NCBI RefSeq assembly: GCF_020176715.1
Contig: NZ_JAIVMF010000001.1
Span: 1 to 64,000, forward strand
DNA length: 64,000 nucleotides
DNA from: Stappia stellulata
GTDB taxonomy: Bacteria > Pseudomonadota > Alphaproteobacteria > Rhizobiales > Stappiaceae
Direction: 5' to 3'
Every line of letters begins with the position of its first letter. The stretch's first letter is position 1. Below, in pieces: positions 7,847-17,246 of the stretch. Below the pieces are notes generated by a model, which was not told the origin of the DNA, did not search any database, and saw only the letters and a list, made by a program, of their open reading frames with translations. A program made the translations under genes and the position numbers.

Positions 7847-9235
7847 TCAGCAAACGGCGCGGATGGCGTCGCGCACGATGTCGAGCGCCCGGTCGAGCTC
7901 CGCGCGCGCAATCGTCAGCGGCGGTGACAGCGTCAAGACGCAGCCCTGCGAGATCTTGAAACTGAGGCCGGCGTCGAGGCAGCGGTAGTAGATCGCTTCC
8001 GCAAGATCGTTGCCCGGTGTGCGTTCCGCCCGGTCGGTGACGATTTCCACGCCGAACATCAGCCCCCTGCCCCGGATGTCGCCGACGATCGGGTTGCCCG
8101 CCAGATCCTCGTGAAGCCGTGTCATCGCATGGGCGCCGAGCTTTGCGGAGCGCTCCACAAGCCCCTCATCCTCGATGATTTCAAGCGTCGTCAGGGCCGC
8201 ACGCGCGGTCACCGGGTTTTTTTCATGGGTGTAGTGGCCTATGGCATAGTCGCCTGCGACATTCAGGTCGGAATTCGCAATCACCGCGGCAATCGGCAGG
8301 ATGCCGCCGCCGAGCGCCTTTCCCAGCACCAGGATATCGGGAACGACCTCGTCGTGTTCGCAGGCGAAATAGCGCCCTGTCTTGCCGAGCCCTGTCGGGA
8401 TCTCGTCGAAGATGAGCAGCACGCCGCGCCGGGTACAGGCCTCGCGCACCGCCTTCCAGAAGCCCGGAGGCGGAACATAGGGAACGGCGCGCATCGGCTC
8501 GGCGATCACCGCCGCGACATCGCCCTCGCGCTCCAGCACGTAGTCGACCATCCTCGCGCAGGCGAGACCGCAGGTCTCGGGCCCGGCGTGATTGTAGGGA
8601 CAGCGGTAGCAGGCGAAGGGCGCGACATGTTCTGCGCCCGGAAGCAACGGTCCGGCGATGCCGGAGCGGAACGTGTGCTCTCCGCCTACGCTCGCGGCAC
8701 CGAACCCCGCTCCGTGAAACGCATCCCAGAAAGAGACCGTCTTGAACCGTCCGGTCGCGGCGCGGGCGATCTTGAGCGCGACCTCGTTGGCGTCCGATCC
8801 GCCGGTGGTGAACAGGCAGCGTGAAAGGCCGCCCGGCGCGATGCGTGCGAGCTTTTCAGCAAGCTCCACCGCGGGCTCGCAGGTGAAGCGGCGCGGCGCG
8901 AAGGGAAGCGCGTCCATCTGCGCCTTGATTGCCGCCTTCAGCCGGGGATGGCCATAGCCGATGTGATGGACGCTGTTGCCGTGAAAATCCATGAAACGAC
9001 GGCCGGCCATATCCTCGATCCAGATGCCTTCGGCCCTGGCAATCGCCGACAGGCATGGCGACGACAGGCTTTGATGGAGAAACGCCTCCGCGTCGCGCTC
9101 AAGCAGCGCATCCGTGGCGTCGTGCCGGCTGGCCGCCCGCCAGGCCGCGCGCGCGGCGGAAGTGTTGGCCTCGCCTTCGGTATGCGCCCGTTTCGCAACC
9201 GCACCACTATCTGCGCTGTCGTGGTTCGCCGCCAT
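7847..9235 (-). CDS. pbfA: Class-III PLP enzyme, probable (R)-1-hydroxy-2-aminoethylphosphonate ammonia-lyase
   Basis: A 462-residue fold-type I PLP protein of the class-III aminotransferase group. Visible are FTTGGSDANEVALKIARAAT (PLP phosphate site), FWDAFHG, LLIFDEIPTGLGKTG (Asp that holds the PLP nitrogen) and the lysine in LVLGKALGGG. A Cys cluster (CYRCPYN, CGLAC) is also present. Within phnWAY clusters the enzyme of this group is typically PbfA, which removes ammonia from (R)-1-hydroxy-AEP to give phosphonoacetaldehyde; this is family knowledge applied through context. A second AEP aminotransferase is the main alternative. GAGGGGAA precedes the ATG at 9235. Confidence 0.72.
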   Translation of the reverse strand: MAANHDSADSGAVAKRAHTEGEANTSAARAAWRAASRHDATDALLERDAEAFLHQSLSSPCLSAIARAEGIWIEDMAGRRFMDFHGNSVHHIGYGHPRLKAAIKAQMDALPFAPRRFTCEPAVELAEKLARIAPGGLSRCLFTTGGSDANEVALKIARAATGRFKTVSFWDAFHGAGFGAASVGGEHTFRSGIAGPLLPGAEHVAPFACYRCPYNHAGPETCGLACARMVDYVLEREGDVAAVIAEPMRAVPYVPPPGFWKAVREACTRRGVLLIFDEIPTGLGKTGRYFACEHDEVVPDILVLGKALGGGILPIAAVIANSDLNVAGDYAIGHYTHEKNPVTARAALTTLEIIEDEGLVERSAKLGAHAMTRLHEDLAGNPIVGDIRGRGLMFGVEIVTDRAERTPGNDLAEAIYYRCLDAGLSFKISQGCVLTLSPPLTIARAELDRALDIVRDAIRAVC

Positions 9236-9273
9236 CGCGCTATTCCCCTCGCAATCGATTCACTCAACAGAAA

Positions 9274-9307
9274 CGGTCCTCGCGACGCCGTGACGCCGCG
9301 AGGACCG
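9274..9307 (-). terminator. Hairpin between phnY and pbfA, possible attenuator
   Basis: CGGTCCTCGCG (9274-9284) pairs perfectly with CGCGAGGACCG (9297-9307); the 12-base loop can pair further. In the minus direction the stem is followed by TTTCTGTTG, a weak T-run. It may lower expression of pbfA and the DMT gene relative to phnW-phnA-phnY. Confidence 0.5.
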
Positions 9308-9334
9308 GGACCAGGCGCCAGGCGCGGCCGCTCC

Positions 9335-10789
9335 TCACCAGGGAAGGGAGAAGGTCTTGATGTTGGTATAGCTCTTCATCGCCTCGATCACGCCTTCCTT
9401 GTAGCCAAGGCCGCTGTCCTTGATTCCGCCGAACGGCGACATCTCGATCCGGTAGCCCGGAACCTCCCAGATGTTCACTGTGCCGACATTGAGCCCCTTC
9501 ACATAGGCCGTCGCCCGGTCCATCCGGTTGGTGCAAACGCCAGACGACAGGCCGAAGGCGGTGGAGTTGGAAATCGCCATCATGTCCGCGTCGTCGCCCG
9601 GGACGCGCACGACCGGAATGACGGGTCCGAAGGTTTCCTCCAGCACCAGCTCGCTGCCGTGGCGCACGTGATCGACGACGATCGGCGGCAGCAGCGCGCC
9701 CTCGCGGCCCGGATGATAGAGCACCTTTGCCCCCTCCTCGGCCGCCTTGGCGACGCGCGCGTCGAACATTTCCGCGGCCCCGGCATGAACCACAGTGCCG
9801 AGATCGGTGTCCGGGTCCATCGGATCGCCGAAGACGATCTTGCGCGCCCGCTCCTCGATCATCTCAACCAGCCGGTCTGCGATCTTCTCCTGGGCGAGAA
9901 TGCGTTTCACGGCCGTGCAGCGCTGGCCGGAATTCTTGGTCGCGCCGGCGACCGCCAGGTCGGCGGCCTTGGCCAGATCCTCTTCGCCCAGATCGTCGAG
10001 CACGATCAGCGGATCGTTGCCGCCAAGCTCCAGCACCGTGCGCTTGTAGCCGGCGGTCTCGGCGATCATCTTGCCGACCGGCACGCCGCCGGTGAAGGTC
10101 ACCAGCTCGATCTCCGGATTGGTGATCATCTCCGCGCCGATATCCTTGGGCAGGCCCGTCACCACGGAGAGCATTTCCGGCGGCAGGCCCGCGTCATAGA
10201 GCACGTCGGCCAGCATCAGCGCGGTCATCGGCGTCAGTTCCGTCGGCTTGACGACAATGCAATTGTTGGTCGCAACCGCCGGTGCCACCTTGTGCGCCAC
10301 CATGTTGAGCGGATGGTTGAAGGGCGTGATCGCGGAAATCGCATTGAGCGGCTCGCGGGTGGTAAAAATCTTGCGCGCCTTGCCGTGCGGGGTCAGGTCG
10401 CAGGAAAACACCTCCCCGTCGTCGATGATGCACATCTGCGCCGACAGGGTGAACACGTCATAGGCCCGTCCGACCTCGTAGAAGGCGTCCTTCTGGGAAA
10501 TGCCGAGTTCGAGCGTGATCGTCTTCGCAATCTCCGCCTTGCGCTCGACCAGGAGCTCTGCGGCGCGAAACAGGATCTGCTGGCGTTCATAGCGCGTCAG
10601 CGTCGGCTTATAGGCCGCGGCGATGGCGAAGGCCTCGCGGGCATGGGCGGCCTGACCCGCCGGCACCGTGCCGATCACGGCGTCGGTATAGGGATAGCGC
10701 ACCTCGATCACGCCGTCGGCGTCGACCTTGCGGCCGGCGATGCGCATCGGTTCGTGGCGCAGCGCAAGGCCGCGTTCGCTCTTGTTCAT
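9335..10789 (-). CDS. phnY: Phosphonoacetaldehyde dehydrogenase PhnY
   Basis: A 484-residue NAD(P)-dependent aldehyde dehydrogenase that would oxidise phosphonoacetaldehyde to phosphonoacetate. Key parts are [19 protein letters not shown] (catalytic Asn region), KPTELTP (cofactor Lys), [17 protein letters not shown] (general-base Glu), the catalytic Cys in [11 protein letters not shown] and [11 protein letters not shown] use the Met at 10789, eight codons inside the open frame, because AGGGAG stands 9 bases before it. The gene lies between phnA and the PbfA-like gene on the same strand; together with PhnW and PhnA this gives the complete three-step AEP route. Confidence 0.93.
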   Translation of the reverse strand: MNKSERGLALRHEPMRIAGRKVDADGVIEVRYPYTDAVIGTVPAGQAAHAREAFAIAAAYKPTLTRYERQQILFRAAELLVERKAEIAKTITLELGISQKDAFYEVGRAYDVFTLSAQMCIIDDGEVFSCDLTPHGKARKIFTTREPLNAISAITPFNHPLNMVAHKVAPAVATNNCIVVKPTELTPMTALMLADVLYDAGLPPEMLSVVTGLPKDIGAEMITNPEIELVTFTGGVPVGKMIAETAGYKRTVLELGGNDPLIVLDDLGEEDLAKAADLAVAGATKNSGQRCTAVKRILAQEKIADRLVEMIEERARKIVFGDPMDPDTDLGTVVHAGAAEMFDARVAKAAEEGAKVLYHPGREGALLPPIVVDHVRHGSELVLEETFGPVIPVVRVPGDDADMMAISNSTAFGLSSGVCTNRMDRATAYVKGLNVGTVNIWEVPGYRIEMSPFGGIKDSGLGYKEGVIEAMKSYTNIKTFSLPW

Positions 10790-10921
10790 ATCCGTCACTC
10801 CCTGAAGCACCCTGCGGCCCGGCCGGTTCGTCCGAGGTCACGCAAGCTGCGCGCGCACTAGAGGATCGGCTGCCTTCGCATCGTGCGTTGACGCCAAGGC
10901 AGCCCCGTGTCGCGCGGCGGC

Positions 10922-12175
10922 CTAGCTGGCCGCGGCCATTGCTGCGATCTGAAGGGCGTCGAAGTTGCGCAGCTCCGGCGCTGCGCCAAGGTCCGACACC
11001 ACCCGGTTGACAATGAAAGGCACCGCCTGCTCGGTCAGACCGCCATGGCTGCGCAAGGGTTCCTTGAGCGCCGACAGGTCGTGGCGCGACGCGCTGGTGC
11101 CGAGCGTCTTGTTCTCCGACGAGATCAGCACCAGATCGCCGATCCGGTCCGCAGGCAGTTCGAACCGCCGGCAGGCCTCGTCCCGGTCGACCACGAGATC
11201 GATGCCCTCGATCGCCGACAGCCGCGCGATCAGGTCGGCGACATCCGCGCCTTCGGGCAGATAGGTGGTGGCGAAGGAGCCGAGCGCGCCGTGATGCACC
11301 ACGTAAGGATCGGTGATCGGCAGGATCACCCGCGCCGCGTCCTTGCCCAGCCAGTCGTCGAACAGGTCCTGCAGATAGATCACGTCCGGTTTGCCGTCGG
11401 CCGTGTGCTTCGGCTTCATGCCGTGGTCGGCGGTGACGACGATGGCGGCACCCATCGCGTCCAGCTCGGTCAAATAGCGGTCGAACATCTCGTAGAAGGC
11501 GTTGGCCTGCGGCTCGCCCGGCGCATATTTGTGCTGCACGTAGTCGGTCGTGGTCAGATACATCACGTCCGGCTTGAACTCGGCGAGAAGCTTGACGCCG
11601 GCGGCAAAGACGAACTCGGAGAGTTCCGCCGAATAGACTTCCGGAACCTCACGTCCGAGCCACGCGCTGGCATTGTCGATGCCGTGCTCGGCCTTGGTCG
11701 TGGTGTCGGATTTTTCCGAGGAAAAGCAGATCGCGCGGCCTTCGTCGAAGGCCAGGCCATGGCCCAGCAGCGCGCGCAGCTTGTCCTTTGCGGTCACCAC
11801 CGCGACCCGGCAGCCGGCATCGTAGAAGCCCTTGAACACCGTCGGCGCGCGGAGGAACCGCGGGTCGTTCATCATCACCTCTTCGCCCGTGTCCGGATCG
11901 AACAGATAATTGCCGCAGATGCCGTGCACCGCAGGCGGACGGCCGGTCGCGATCGACAGATTGTTCGGGTTGGTGAAGCTCGGGATGACGGAATGGGCTG
12001 TGCGCACGGTTCCGGTCTCGCGGATGCGCTTCAGCGTCGGCATCAGGCCGGCGTCGATGGCCGCATCCAGATAGGCCGGCTCGCAACCGTCGAGACAAAT
12101 GGCGATCGCCGGCACATTCGGGCGCGGATAGGCGCGGTCGTTGACCTGGATGGGGAATTTTGACATCTGGTTCAT
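10922..12175 (-). CDS. phnA: Phosphonoacetate hydrolase PhnA
   Basis: A 417-residue member of the alkaline phosphatase superfamily that would cleave the C-P bond of phosphonoacetate to give acetate and phosphate, using two zinc ions. The first metal site Asp is in AICLDGCEP, the nucleophilic Thr is in PSFTNPNNLSIATG, and later metal ligands are in DYVQHKYAP and VTADHGMKPKH, with a further His near the end (RSHGGL). No signal peptide, so cytoplasmic. It starts 39 bases after the phnW stop, so the two are co-transcribed. Confidence 0.94.
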   Translation of the reverse strand: MNQMSKFPIQVNDRAYPRPNVPAIAICLDGCEPAYLDAAIDAGLMPTLKRIRETGTVRTAHSVIPSFTNPNNLSIATGRPPAVHGICGNYLFDPDTGEEVMMNDPRFLRAPTVFKGFYDAGCRVAVVTAKDKLRALLGHGLAFDEGRAICFSSEKSDTTTKAEHGIDNASAWLGREVPEVYSAELSEFVFAAGVKLLAEFKPDVMYLTTTDYVQHKYAPGEPQANAFYEMFDRYLTELDAMGAAIVVTADHGMKPKHTADGKPDVIYLQDLFDDWLGKDAARVILPITDPYVVHHGALGSFATTYLPEGADVADLIARLSAIEGIDLVVDRDEACRRFELPADRIGDLVLISSENKTLGTSASRHDLSALKEPLRSHGGLTEQAVPFIVNRVVSDLGAAPELRNFDALQIAAMAAAS

Positions 12176-12214
12176 GGAAACGCTTGTGCTTTCTTGTGAT
12201 TGGGAGATCTGGGA

Positions 12215-13408
12215 TCAGGCGACGAGCTTGGTGCGCTCTTCCAGCGCGATGCGCGGCGGCACGGCGCTCTTGACGCCTATTTCCTCAAGGCTTTCGGCGA
12301 CGGCCGCCACCACCCGGCGCATCACGTCCGGGTCCATCCGGCCGATGCAGCCGACGCGGAAACTGTCCACCACCGTCAGCTTGCCCGGATAGATGACGAA
12401 GCCCTTGGCCTTCATCCTTGCGTAGAAGTCCTGGAAGCCGAAGGCGGGATCATCGGGATTGAAGAAGGTGACGATGATCGGCGACAGCCAACGGTCCTTG
12501 AGCAGCGTCTCGAACCCGAGCTCGCGCATCCCGGAAACGAGCGTGTCGCGGTTGGCGGTGTAGCGGGCGAGCCGCGCGGCGACGCCGCCTTCCTCGCGAT
12601 GCTGGCGCAGCGCCTCCACGAAGGCGGCGACCACATGGGTCGGCGGCGTATAGCGCCACTGGCCGGTCTTTTCCATATGCGCCCACTGGGCATGCACGTC
12701 GAGACTGAGCGACTGGCTGACGCCCTTGGCCGCCTCGAGCGCCGACTTGCGCGCAATGATGAAGCCGAAGCCCGGAACGCCCTCGATGCATTTGTTGGCC
12801 GAGGAGACCATTGCCTCGAAGGCGATCTCGCCGACTTCCAGCGGCACGGCGCCGAAGGCGCTCATGCTGTCGACCAGGAGCTTGCGGCCGTGCGCGGCGA
12901 CCGTGTCGGCAATTTCCTTCAGCGGATTGAGAATGCCCGAACTGGTCTCGCAATGAACGATGACGACGTGGGTGATCGCCGGGTCCTGCTGCAATGCCTT
13001 TGCGACCTCCTCGCCGCGCGGCGGCAGATAGTCGCCCTTGTCGATCTCGGCGAAATCCCGTCCCAGATACTGGAGCGTCTGGACGATCCGCTTGCCATAG
13101 GCGCCATTGCTCAGGACCAGCGCCTTGCCGTCGCGCGGCAGGAAGCTGCCGAGCATGGCCTCGACCGAAAAGGTACCGCTGCCCTGCATCGGCACACAGT
13201 CGTAGTCCGCGCCGCCGGGGCCGATCAGAGACAGAAGCTCTTTGCGCATCTGCGCCGTCATGGCGCGGAAATCGTCGTCCCAGGACCCCCAGTCGCGCAG
13301 CATCGCCTTCTTCACCTCATGCGAAGTGGTCAAGGGCCCGGGTGTCAGGAGATAGGGTTCTCCGCACAGCGGAGCAGGCATCGCGGCCGGCGTGTAATCG
13401 GTCGACAT
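12215..13408 (-). CDS. phnW: 2-Aminoethylphosphonate:pyruvate transaminase PhnW
   Basis: A 397-residue class-V PLP aminotransferase that moves the amino group of AEP to pyruvate, giving phosphonoacetaldehyde and alanine. It opens with the family motif [11 protein letters not shown], has [36 protein letters not shown] and the PLP-lysine segment [15 protein letters not shown]. The Met at 13408 is chosen because GGAGG lies 9 bases upstream; the open frame extends a further 38 codons without family resemblance. It is the first gene of the phnW-phnA-phnY-pbfA-DMT run and has its own intergenic region with a motif shared with phnS. Confidence 0.95.
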   Translation of the reverse strand: MSTDYTPAAMPAPLCGEPYLLTPGPLTTSHEVKKAMLRDWGSWDDDFRAMTAQMRKELLSLIGPGGADYDCVPMQGSGTFSVEAMLGSFLPRDGKALVLSNGAYGKRIVQTLQYLGRDFAEIDKGDYLPPRGEEVAKALQQDPAITHVVIVHCETSSGILNPLKEIADTVAAHGRKLLVDSMSAFGAVPLEVGEIAFEAMVSSANKCIEGVPGFGFIIARKSALEAAKGVSQSLSLDVHAQWAHMEKTGQWRYTPPTHVVAAFVEALRQHREEGGVAARLARYTANRDTLVSGMRELGFETLLKDRWLSPIIVTFFNPDDPAFGFQDFYARMKAKGFVIYPGKLTVVDSFRVGCIGRMDPDVMRRVVAAVAESLEEIGVKSAVPPRIALEERTKLVA

Positions 13409-13554
13409 GGAACAAAGCCTCCAGGCAAGAAAGTCGGCCAGAACGGGAAACCGCAGCCCTGCCCCGTTACCGGCGGGGCTGCGTCCAATCTCGGTCCGGT
13501 AGGCCGGTCTCGTTCCGGCCACCTCGCACTGGAGATGATGCGCGGGGGATGTTT

Positions 13555-13574
13555 ATTTGTAAAATCGCTATTTC
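13555..13574 (-). promoter_or_regulatory. Candidate LysR-type site upstream of phnW
   Basis: On the minus strand this reads GAAATAGCGATTTTACAAAT. It matches 16 of 20 positions of GAATTAGCGATTTGACTTAT in front of phnS (19668-19687). It lies 147 bases before the phnW start, just past the stop of the Na/Pi transporter. A looser dyad (GAACGAT ... ATCATTC, about 13587-13611) is next to it. Confidence 0.5.
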
Positions 13575-13603
13575 AGATGGTTTTGAACGATTCTACTTAT
13601 ACA

Positions 13604-15271
13604 TCATTCGGCGGCCGTCGTGGAGAGCCGGCTGTCGAGCAATTCGCCGCTTTCGCGCAGGATCGGATAGGCAATCGTCGCCACCAGGGAGTTGATCTGC
13701 TTGTAGTGCCGGATCGTCTCCAGGTGGATTTCGCTCGACTCGATGGCGTCGATGCTGCCCTCGCGCAAACGCGCCAGATGGCGGGAGCTGCTGTCGCGCT
13801 CCAGTTGGCGCAAACGGTCCTTTTCCTCGACGATCTGGCGCGCCGTCTCCCGGTCTCCCGAGACGAGCAGATTGAGCGTGAGATGCAGGTTCGCCAGCAC
13901 CCGCTGGTGCAGGTCGGTCAGTTCGCGCCAGCCGTCGGGCGTGAAGCGCAGCCGCCGGTCGCGCTTCTTCTCCGCCAGGGACAAGAGATCCTTGACGATG
14001 ATGTCGCCAACGTGCTCGAGGCTGATCGCATGGCCGGTCAGTTCAAAACACCGCTGCACATCCGCGGTGTCGAGCCGCTTGCGGGCCACTTCCGCAAGGT
14101 AGAGCTTGATGTCAGCCTGGACCTTGTCGAGTTCGTCGTCGAGCGCGCGGGTCTGCGCGATCCGGGCCGGCGATCCGCTTTCATAAAGCTCCATCACCGG
14201 GGTCAGCATCCGCTGAACGGTCTCGCCCATGCCGATCAGCTCCCGGGTCGCTCCGGCGATCGCGAGATTCGGCACGTCGATCGCCTCGCGCTTCAGCGCG
14301 CTGATACGGGTCTCGGCCAGCGTCCCTTCGGTCTCCGTCGGGGCGGCGAGCACCCGTTGGACCGCCCGCGACATCGGCAGGCAGAGCGGCAGGCCGACAA
14401 TCACCAGAACGGCATTGAACAGGACGTGGGCGTTGACGATCTGTTCCGCCGCCGTGGCGCCGAGCAGAGCGAGGGGCGGGTCGAAGGCGATGAGAACCGC
14501 CAGGGCAGTGAAGGCACCGGCGCCGCGAAACAGCATGTTGCCGACCACGATGCGCCGCGATTCCAGCGCCCCGCCCCTTGTCAGCCCGAGCGCGATCAGC
14601 CCGCCGCCGAAGTTCGCGCCGAGTGTCAGCACGATACCGAGTTCCGCAGGCAGAACCTGTTGCGCGGCCAATGTCACGAACAGGAGAATCGCACCGACGC
14701 TGGAATGCACCGCCCAGGTGAACAGGGCGCCGAGCAGGAACCCGGTCAGGAGATCGCCGGACAGATAATCCACGACCAGCGAGAAGAAGCTCCCCTCCCG
14801 CAGCGGGGCGGTCGCCTCGCCCATCAGCCGGAGCGACAGCAGCACGAGCGCGATGCCGATCAGGATGCGCCCGGTCTGGCGCTGCTCGCGGTTTCGGCCC
14901 TTGAGGAAAAGACCGCCGCCGACGACCAGCGCGATCGGCATCAGCCAGGAAATGTCGAAGGAGAGAATCCGCACCACCAGCGCGGAGCCGAGGTCCGCGC
15001 CCAGCATCAACGCAAGGCCGACGGACAGCGGCAGCAGTCCGCTCGCCGCGAAACCCGCGCCCAAAATCGCCACCGCGGTGGAACTCTGCAGCACGACGGC
15101 CGCCCCCACGCCGATGGCGGCCGACTTGACCGCCCCGGTTCGCGCCCGGCCGATGGCGCGGCGAAGCCCGGCGCCATGCGCCCGCTCCACGCCGGTGCGC
15201 ACCATTCGCACGGCGAACAGGAGGAGCGTCACCGCCCCCGCCAGATGCAGAAGCATCAGCGAAACAGTCAT
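13604..15271 (-). CDS. Na/phosphate cotransporter with PhoU-like C-terminal domain
   Basis: A 555-residue membrane protein. The N-terminal ~310 residues hold the two inverted Na/Pi repeats, each marked by a QSS/HSS signature (VLQSSTAVAILGAGFAAS and WAVHSSVGAILLFVTLA). Residues ~330-550 are helical and charged, resembling PhoU (ELIGMGETVQRMLTPVMELY, FELTGHAISLEHVGDIIVKD). Family members move phosphate with sodium; some bacterial ones are thought to export surplus phosphate. Lying between the AEP importer and AEP-degrading genes, where PhnA frees phosphate, an export role is plausible. It has its own upstream gap, so it may be a separate unit. Confidence 0.88.
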   Translation of the reverse strand: MTVSLMLLHLAGAVTLLLFAVRMVRTGVERAHGAGLRRAIGRARTGAVKSAAIGVGAAVVLQSSTAVAILGAGFAASGLLPLSVGLALMLGADLGSALVVRILSFDISWLMPIALVVGGGLFLKGRNREQRQTGRILIGIALVLLSLRLMGEATAPLREGSFFSLVVDYLSGDLLTGFLLGALFTWAVHSSVGAILLFVTLAAQQVLPAELGIVLTLGANFGGGLIALGLTRGGALESRRIVVGNMLFRGAGAFTALAVLIAFDPPLALLGATAAEQIVNAHVLFNAVLVIVGLPLCLPMSRAVQRVLAAPTETEGTLAETRISALKREAIDVPNLAIAGATRELIGMGETVQRMLTPVMELYESGSPARIAQTRALDDELDKVQADIKLYLAEVARKRLDTADVQRCFELTGHAISLEHVGDIIVKDLLSLAEKKRDRRLRFTPDGWRELTDLHQRVLANLHLTLNLLVSGDRETARQIVEEKDRLRQLERDSSSRHLARLREGSIDAIESSEIHLETIRHYKQINSLVATIAYPILRESGELLDSRLSTTAAE

Positions 15272-15491
15272 GACCCAGTCCTTCTTGTTGTTCCCGACCG
15301 CCGCGATCCCGAACCGGAGATCGCTTGACCGGATGCGCTGTTTCGCGCGTCACCGGAAAGAACCGGTTCCGGGCCAGGGGTGAAGCGCGACCGCTCGTCT
15401 GGTCTCGCCTGCGTTCATTCGGTTGCCTCAGGCCCGATCCCGCACCCGACGCCGCGCCGCATGATTCGGATCCGCATCCATCGTGGCTGCC

Positions 15492-15521
15492 GGTCCGGGC
15501 TGTATTGAGGCAGCCCGGACC
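15492..15521 (-). terminator. Perfect 11-bp hairpin after phnU
   Basis: GGTCCGGGCTG (15492-15502) pairs with CAGCCCGGACC (15511-15521) over an 8-base loop, starting 13 bases past the phnU stop. It has no T-run in the minus direction, so it is a likely but atypical terminator of the phnSTU unit. Confidence 0.55.
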
Positions 15522-15533
15522 TTGGCAAAGCTG

Positions 15534-17246
15534 TCAGGCCGTATCGCGATTTCGCCAGGCGCTTGACCGCGCGAGCAGAGACCGGGTGACCACCACCTGC
15601 AGGAGTTTCACGCTGACGGAGGTGAGCACGATCATGATCGCCATCGCCGACGCCGGGGCCTGATCGCCGACATCATCCATGTTCAGCACCGCAATCGACG
15701 CCAGTTTCGTATCGGGCGCATAGAGGAACACGGCTGCGGATACGGTCGTCATCGCGTTGAGGAAGAGATAGATGGCGACATTGAGGATCAGCGGCAGGCA
15801 GATCGGCACATGCACCCGGAGCATCGTCTTGTAGGCGGGGACCTTGAGCGATGCCGAGACAGCCTCGAACTCCTTGTCGAGCTGTTTCAACGCGGTCACG
15901 AAGGACAGATGCGCCACGGTGTAAAAATGGACGACCGTCGACAGGACGAGGATCGCCATTGTGCCATAGATGCCGCTGAGCGGATTGGTTGGCGTTGAGA
16001 AGAAGAAGACATAGGCCAGGCCAAGGACGAGGCCGGGCACGGCCATCGGGATCATCGCCAGCATGTGCAGGAGACCGCGGGCGAAGGGCAACGTATCGGC
16101 CTTTTCCACGAAATAGGCGCCTAGGAAGATCACGCAGGTGCCGATCAGAGCCGTCCAGGCCGCCATTTCCAGCGAGTTGGTAAAGGAGCTCCAGCCGTTG
16201 GGATCGACGGCGTTGAAGTCGTAATGCGCCAGGGTCAGGCTGAGGTTGTAGGGCCAGTAGGTCACCAGGGATGCGAAGACCGCCGTCCCGAGAATGCCGA
16301 TCAGGAACACGGAGACCAGCGAGCAAAAGACGAAAAAAGCCCGGTCCCGTCCCTTGCTCGGTTGCGGCACATAGGGCACGGCGCGCGCCGACATCTGCGC
16401 CACCTGGCGCTTGCGCACGATCCGGTCGACCGAAAACGAGAGGATGGCGGGAAACAGCAGGATCAGGCCGACGACCGCGCCCATGGAAAAGCTCTGCTGG
16501 CCGACCACCTGCTTGTAGATGTCGGTTGCCAGCACGTTGAAGTTTCCGCCGATCACCTTGGGGACGCCGAAATCCGTGATCGTGAGCGTGAAGACAACGA
16601 AGCCGGCGCTGATCAGGCCATAGCGGGCACCGGGAACGGTGATGGTCCAGAAGACCCGCCAGCGCGAGGTCCCCATGGCCTCCGCCGCCTCGTACAGCCG
16701 CGCATCCGCGCTCGACAGGGCCGTGACCATGATCATCAGCACATGCGGAAACACATAGAAGGTGATGCCGAGCACGATGCCGATCGGTCCGTAGACGGAA
16801 TTGCCAAAGAGCAGCTCTCGGATCATCCCCTGGTTGCCGAAGAGATAGATGAGCGCGATGGCCGACAGCAGCGACGGCGCAAGGATCGGGATCATCGCAA
16901 TGGCACGGAACAGGCCGCGAAACGGCATGCAGGTGCGGGTCAGCGCATAGGCGTAGCAAAAGGCAAGGCCGCAGGCGATCACGGTGACCGTCAGCGCGAT
17001 CTGCACCGAGTTGTACAGCGACTGGATCAGTCCGGCGGAGGAGAAATAGCGGACGAAATTGTCCAGTCCGACAAAGGTCCCGCTGTCATTTTGCAGGCTC
17101 TTGAGAAAGATCGTGATCAGCGGGGCGGCCACGAAGACCAGCAGCAGCGCGACGCCGACCAGCACGCCGAGGGTCGACACCAGACGTCCCCGGTCGACCG
17201 AGGGAAACGCCGGGCTCGCAGTTGCCTCCAAACCCTGCGTGCTCAT
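15534..17246 (-). CDS. phnU: AEP ABC transporter permease, two permease domains in one chain (PhnU-like)
   Basis: A 570-residue inner-membrane permease made of two binding-protein-dependent transport domains. Each half carries its cytoplasmic coupling (EAA) loop: EAAEAMGTSRWRVFWTITVP in the first half and FEAVSASLKVPAYKTMLRVH in the second. The arrangement matches the single-chain permeases annotated with 2-aminoethylphosphonate transport in PhnSTU-type systems. Its start overlaps the phnT stop (ATGA at 17243-17246), so the two are translationally coupled. It should form the membrane channel for AEP taken up by PhnS. Confidence 0.9.
   Translation of the reverse strand: MSTQGLEATASPAFPSVDRGRLVSTLGVLVGVALLLVFVAAPLITIFLKSLQNDSGTFVGLDNFVRYFSSAGLIQSLYNSVQIALTVTVIACGLAFCYAYALTRTCMPFRGLFRAIAMIPILAPSLLSAIALIYLFGNQGMIRELLFGNSVYGPIGIVLGITFYVFPHVLMIMVTALSSADARLYEAAEAMGTSRWRVFWTITVPGARYGLISAGFVVFTLTITDFGVPKVIGGNFNVLATDIYKQVVGQQSFSMGAVVGLILLFPAILSFSVDRIVRKRQVAQMSARAVPYVPQPSKGRDRAFFVFCSLVSVFLIGILGTAVFASLVTYWPYNLSLTLAHYDFNAVDPNGWSSFTNSLEMAAWTALIGTCVIFLGAYFVEKADTLPFARGLLHMLAMIPMAVPGLVLGLAYVFFFSTPTNPLSGIYGTMAILVLSTVVHFYTVAHLSFVTALKQLDKEFEAVSASLKVPAYKTMLRVHVPICLPLILNVAIYLFLNAMTTVSAAVFLYAPDTKLASIAVLNMDDVGDQAPASAMAIMIVLTSVSVKLLQVVVTRSLLARSSAWRNRDTA

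Noticed and set aside
8948-10861. 637-codon plus-strand frame opposite pbfA and phnY
   Set aside because: It runs across two real genes and the terminator-like hairpin between them, with no recognisable fold.
13445-13480. GC-rich inverted repeat before phnW (CGCAGCCC ... GGGCTGCG)
   Set aside because: Only 8 bp with a 16-base loop, no T-run; could be chance in GC-rich DNA.
12200-15328. Open frame of 1042 codons on the plus strand across phnW and the Na/Pi transporter
   Set aside because: It is antisense to two clearly recognised genes, is rich in Arg, His, Gln and Asp as is typical of reverse frames in GC-rich DNA, and shows no domain.
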